Source: Glandiceps talaboti
Lineage: Eukaryota; Hemichordata; Enteropneusta; Spengelidae
Length of the DNA stretch: 64,000 bases
Direction: 5' to 3'
NCBI RefSeq assembly: GCF_964340395.1
Contig: NC_135554.1
Coordinates: forward strand, 4,935,475 to 4,999,474
Shown here: one piece after another, positions 59,613 through 64,000 of the stretch
How the letters are laid out: every line of letters begins with the position of its first letter
Position numbering within the stretch: the first letter of the stretch is position 1
Translations under genes and position numbers: made by a program
Notes under the pieces: generated by a model
What the model was told of the DNA's origin: nothing
Databases searched by the model: none
Seen by the model: the letters and a program-made list of their open reading frames with translations, nothing else

Positions 59613-60014
59613 GTGAACTTCTCTGGTTTCATTCATAGATGAGAACAGGAGCTCCGGTGAACGCCCGCATCATTACAATGCAATCCTGAACGCCAGATGT
59701 TCTCAAAATCTAAATTCACTTAACCTAAATCTAAATACTACATTAATCATAGCAATACATGCACCATGATGTGATATGTTTATTCACTCATCATTAGAGA
59801 ATAAAAATAACATCGAAAGCATACAATACACACACACACTGTGTGTTAAATTGTATTAGAGCAGGCGATAGGCTAGACAATAGTTACTAAATTTATATAT
59901 ATTAACTAGTCTAGTCTAGCCACTCAAAGCTCAGAAAACTAGTATAAACATGTAAATAATTCTGTGACTGCTACAAAGTCTCACAATAATGAAATGTCCT
60001 GCATGATCTAATGA

Positions 60015-61000
60015 TCAAAAACTGAAAATGTGTGAAAAAAATACAAAGTTAAAATTGCTCAAGAAGAAACTCTTTATAACCATTCTTGCATTTGTTTCTG
60101 CTTGAATGACTGCGAATTTTGTCTGGAATATTGTTCCATATTTGTGAACCAATGAACTTGACAGATGACTGACCAAAACTACTCTAGTATCATGATACAT
60201 GGAGGTCTCCTCTCAGTTTCCGTACGCGTCTGGAATCATGACAATGACAGATATTCGAAAAATAGCTCTTGAAGTGTGGTGGAAGTTTATCGTGAAGTAC
60301 ATCGTGAATGAACATTCCAATTTGATAGTTAAGCTGTTTGTAGATACCAAGAATACTGTGCTAAACAAAGGTGCAGTATGTACGTCAAATTTACTACCCG
60401 TAATGATACGAACAGTCCTTTTCTGTGAGATATGTTTTACACGAACTTCCCCAAAGGCCATAAGAAATGTGCGGTTATACAAAGGCATGCAAAGAGTCGG
60501 GCGTAGGACCAATGATCGCAGCCTGTAAAATATTCTAGTAAATGTACAGATATTTTTCGTTACGTCTACTATGTGTGTTTTCCAAGTCTAGGTGATTTGC
60601 AATGAATGATGTTGTTAGTTTCTTTAACCATCTTGTTATTAAGAGTTATAGACCCTTTGACTTCTTTTCTATTGTGTTTATTTCTGATAATCATGTGCTC
60701 TGTTATATTTACATTCATAGTCTGTTGGCATCACATCATATATTCACCTTATTAAATTCAACATTAGCTTAATTGAGAGATATATTGTTGTGTGTTTCAT
60801 GGATAGAATGAAATAAGTTTAAGTCATCTGCATAGAGCCTGAAATTAAAAAGATTGGAATTTGGAATGTCGTTTATGTAAATCAAGAATAAAATAGGTCC
60901 TAGAATTGACCCCTGGGGGACACCACGGGTAACATTCAATCTCTTTGAGACTACATTATTATTGATGCTGACATATTGTATGTATTAGTCAGAAAACAAT
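60015..61000 (-). pseudogene. LINE reverse transcriptase relic with YADD box
   Basis: The minus strand starts near 61000 with QYVSINNNVVSKRLNV, RGVPQGSILGPILFLIYIND and RLYADDLNLFHS (YADD codons at 60834-60823), the RT palm motifs of non-LTR retrotransposons. After stops and shifts the C-terminal part follows: KHISQKRTVRIITGSKFDVH and the rest down to 60015. The 5' end is truncated next to a CA/CATA microsatellite. Not functional. Confidence 0.75.
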
Positions 61001-61102
61001 TATTGAAAAAAAATTATCAACGTTTCCTTTATAACACAAATAACATAATGATGGGTTAACACATATGAAGAGGAAAACAACCTGAAAGGATCTTATATAC
61101 CA

Positions 61103-61309
61103 CACACACACACACACACACACGCGCGCGCGCGCAAACAAAAACACACACACATACACAAACACGCATACATACATACATACATACATACATACATACA
61201 TACATACATACATACATACATACATACATACATACATACATACATACATGCATGCATACGTACGTACATACATACATACATACATACATACACACAGATA
61301 TACACACAA

Positions 61310-61340
<31 letters not shown>

Positions 61341-61400
61341 CATACATACATACATACATACATACATACACACATACATACATACATACATACATACATT
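61103..61400 (+). repeat. CA, CG and CATA microsatellite cluster
   Basis: CA run, CGCGCGCG (61123-61134), then two long CATA blocks; abuts the truncated 5' end of the LINE relic. Confidence 0.95.
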
Positions 61401-62222
61401 ACAAAGGGAATACAATTTAATTTTATGATTATAATATACTGTGTCGCGCCTCCTGTTGTATCCTTTTTATAAACAAAAGAAAACATCATATTAATCTAAA
61501 GAACTCGTCCTGATTAGCGCAATGAGAATGTACCGATATCCGATATTTTATTAAACACAATCTGAACTCTGACCTTTGGGAATCTTTAAACAATACAATC
61601 TATACACAGCTGTCACCACTTCGAGGTTTTTGACGTCAGACATTTGACGCAAAATGGCAAGCTGTAGTTATCAGTTTAACACATCAATGATACATTGTTA
61701 CCTCTTTCAAAACACATTGCGTTGGATTGAGTATAGTATTGTTGTGGATAGTTTAGGAAGGGAATGACCTACTAAGATTTTCCAAGAGAGGACTACAGTT
61801 TATTTTACTCGAAACTCAGTCGATTGAAGTAATAACAATATAATGAAATATTGTCATTCTAACTTGTCAATACAACATTACCTTGTGAGCTTAGTTCGAA
61901 ATAACAGACTGGGATACAGGAATATGAAAAGGGAGACTATCCCTTTGTTCTCAACATGTCCGTTGTCTCATTGCTTTCATTTGGGCGAACCTCGTGCTAT
62001 AATTTGGCATATTCAGCATGACGCCATCACTAATTCTGATGACGTAGTATGCTTTGTTTTAGAAGTGGTAGTCACAGGTGACTGCTTTACACAACAATCG
62101 TGACGTTGATCGTTTCGCGAGAAGTGACTATTCGTTTCTTTTTTTAGGTTGAATTTCTTATTTATTCATCTTAATGTATTTATTAATATGTTTATTGGTG
62201 TCTAATTTGCATAATCAAATCA

Positions 62223-62252
62223 TGTATGTATGTATGTATGTATGTATGTATG

Positions 62253-62282
<30 letters not shown>
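62223..62282 (+). repeat. TATG microsatellite
   Basis: About 15 TATG units. Confidence 0.95.
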
Positions 62283-62284
<2 letters not shown>

Positions 62285-64000
62285 GTTTGTATTTTTCTGA
62301 ATATTCTTACATTTCTTTAACGAATTCACATAATTTCTAAGTGGTGATAAATTGCCTTTACATGATTTCATTAACATTTTGCACTTTGGCTCAAAATTTG
62401 GTCATTTTCTTTTTCGTGTAACAAAGAGTTATTTTCAACTTAACCGAGATGATGATTATTATTGAAGGTTATTTAAAATCAGAAAACGAAGAAAACAATA
62501 TTCTTGTTCGTCCTCAAAACGAAACAAAGTGACGTCATCAAAACGAAAACAGAGTAACTACTCACGAATGTGAACAAGTTTTAGGTTGTCCTGATATGTG
62601 TTGGGATCTACATGTGATAAGCCACGTCAGTCAAAGTCAAGGTGTCTTCGTGTAACCAGTTCCATGATAATAAATCAACTATTAGCGTGTGACCCAGGGA
62701 ATTTATAATATTATGTATTTAGTAAGAAGAAGGAAGTTTTTAATGAAACAGGAAAAAATCATACCTTTATGAATATAGATTACTATTGTAGACATACGCT
62801 GTATGATATAGTTAATAAGTTTTAGTAATTCTTATATCCATGCATATTCCTGTATTACGTTCAGTTTTAAGCGTGATAGAGGTATTAAGCAAAGCAAACC
62901 ACACTGTATGGTGACTAGCCATGACATATATTTCCACTGAGTGTATGCATTCGCTCTTTCACTTATAATCAGCGTCTTCAAATGACAGTGTTGGAGTTAT
63001 TGACCTTTCGTTAGTCTCATATGACAGCATGAGGAGCCTGAAGCAGATAGTGAAAAAATGGCACCCTCGAGAATGTGAGTGACTTCAAAATGTCAGATAT
63101 GGGAATGGAGGCATTGCGTGTCTACTGACCAGCATTATAAGCAGATTGCCTCCACACTCCGTTAGAACTTACAAAAGCACAATATTGCTTCCTACGGGCT
63201 AGTGATGGTGAAGTTATACAAAAAAAGACTTGAAATTCATAACCTACAGAGCCAGGCCTCATGAATGGTAATGTGAGTCTGTCATTACATCAACGGGGCT
63301 TCCGTGATTAAGTTCACCAATGCCAGCCGCTTTTATAGAGAATGGCTTAGCTGACATTTGTATTGCATCTGTCTTGTCTTGCATTTAGCTCACTTTACTT
63401 TTTAAAATTATGTGTAATGTTATTACAATAGAAAGTCCTACAGTTTTTAAGGTGTTTAGTTATCCAAATCAACGAGTTGCTGTAAAGAGCATGGTTGGAA
63501 ATCCGTAAGGCGTCAGACATTTCATGAGTATATTTAAAATACATGCAACGTTTAGTTACAACACCTTCTGGTCTAGTTTGGGTTTTCATTTTCTTTGCAA
63601 ATGTGATAAATCTTACGTCATAATCTTCACGTTTTGATTATCTCTTTAAACGCTTTACAAGGAAAAAGACTGCAAACAATAAATTTTATCCAAGATTTTT
63701 GAAATTTTGGACATTTATCAGCAAAATTAAGAAAACTAAAAATTAAAAAATAGTTCAGAGGGTTGTTTTACCGATATAACAAGGCCAAGATAAGGTTGTT
63801 TTCTTTCAAAATCATTCTCATTTCATTCAGTCAACAAGATAATTAAGTGACTTCAAGCCACCATACTTGCGACATGGACCAAATTGTTTAATTTAAGTTT
63901 TACAAGAATTTATTTTACAAATATAATATTTCATAAAATTTACCAGCAACGGGAATTAAGACAGTGCAGAAACAAACTCTCAATAACATACTACAAATAG
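62283..64000. other. No gene recognised
   Basis: Ordinary AT-rich sequence with no frame above 64 aa and no repeat noticed. Confidence 0.5.

Overview
The window is nuclear DNA of an animal, most likely a marine invertebrate. It is AT-rich, has no operon-like gene packing, and carries one spliced neuronal gene with canonical GT-AG introns, long stretches without genes, very abundant microsatellites and decayed retroelements. Reverse transcriptase and Penelope-type relics plus tRNA-like SINE pieces fit a lophotrochozoan or invertebrate deuterostome, but the sequence alone does not fix the phylum.

One protein-coding gene is clear: the 3' two-thirds of an NMDA-type ionotropic glutamate receptor of the GluN3 (GRIN3) class, plus strand, positions 40853-57473. 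Seven exons join in frame to 1007 codons plus a stop. They cover the second half of the amino-terminal domain, the S1/S2 ligand-binding clamshell, M1, the M2 pore loop, M3, M4 and a cytoplasmic tail with a coiled coil. Signal-peptide and first ATD exons were not found and may lie left of the window or in small exons I missed.

Layout: 1-28 kb holds no gene I can recognise. It contains microsatellites, two related SINE copies, a TIR element that encloses a tRNA-like SINE, a Penelope-like GIY-YIG relic with a decayed hammerhead-like motif, and a LINE C-terminal relic. 28.0-30.3 kb is a 31-bp minisatellite of about 74 units. 30.3-40.8 kb is mostly unremarkable, with a foldback MITE near 39.9 kb. 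40.9-57.5 kb is the receptor gene; its first visible intron carries two hammerhead ribozyme motifs in inverted orientation, set among TA and CT repeats. 57.5-64 kb holds the probable 3' UTR, a LINE reverse-transcriptase relic (YADD box) and more CATA repeats.

The most interesting points are the inverted hammerhead pair whose homology stops at the predicted cleavage site, a modular arrangement (hammerhead, TA tract, 42-nt block, TA tract) seen at two distant places, and a Ser-His pair at the channel selectivity position where vertebrate GluN3 has Gly-Arg. All calls are from reading the sequence; no database search or folding program was run.
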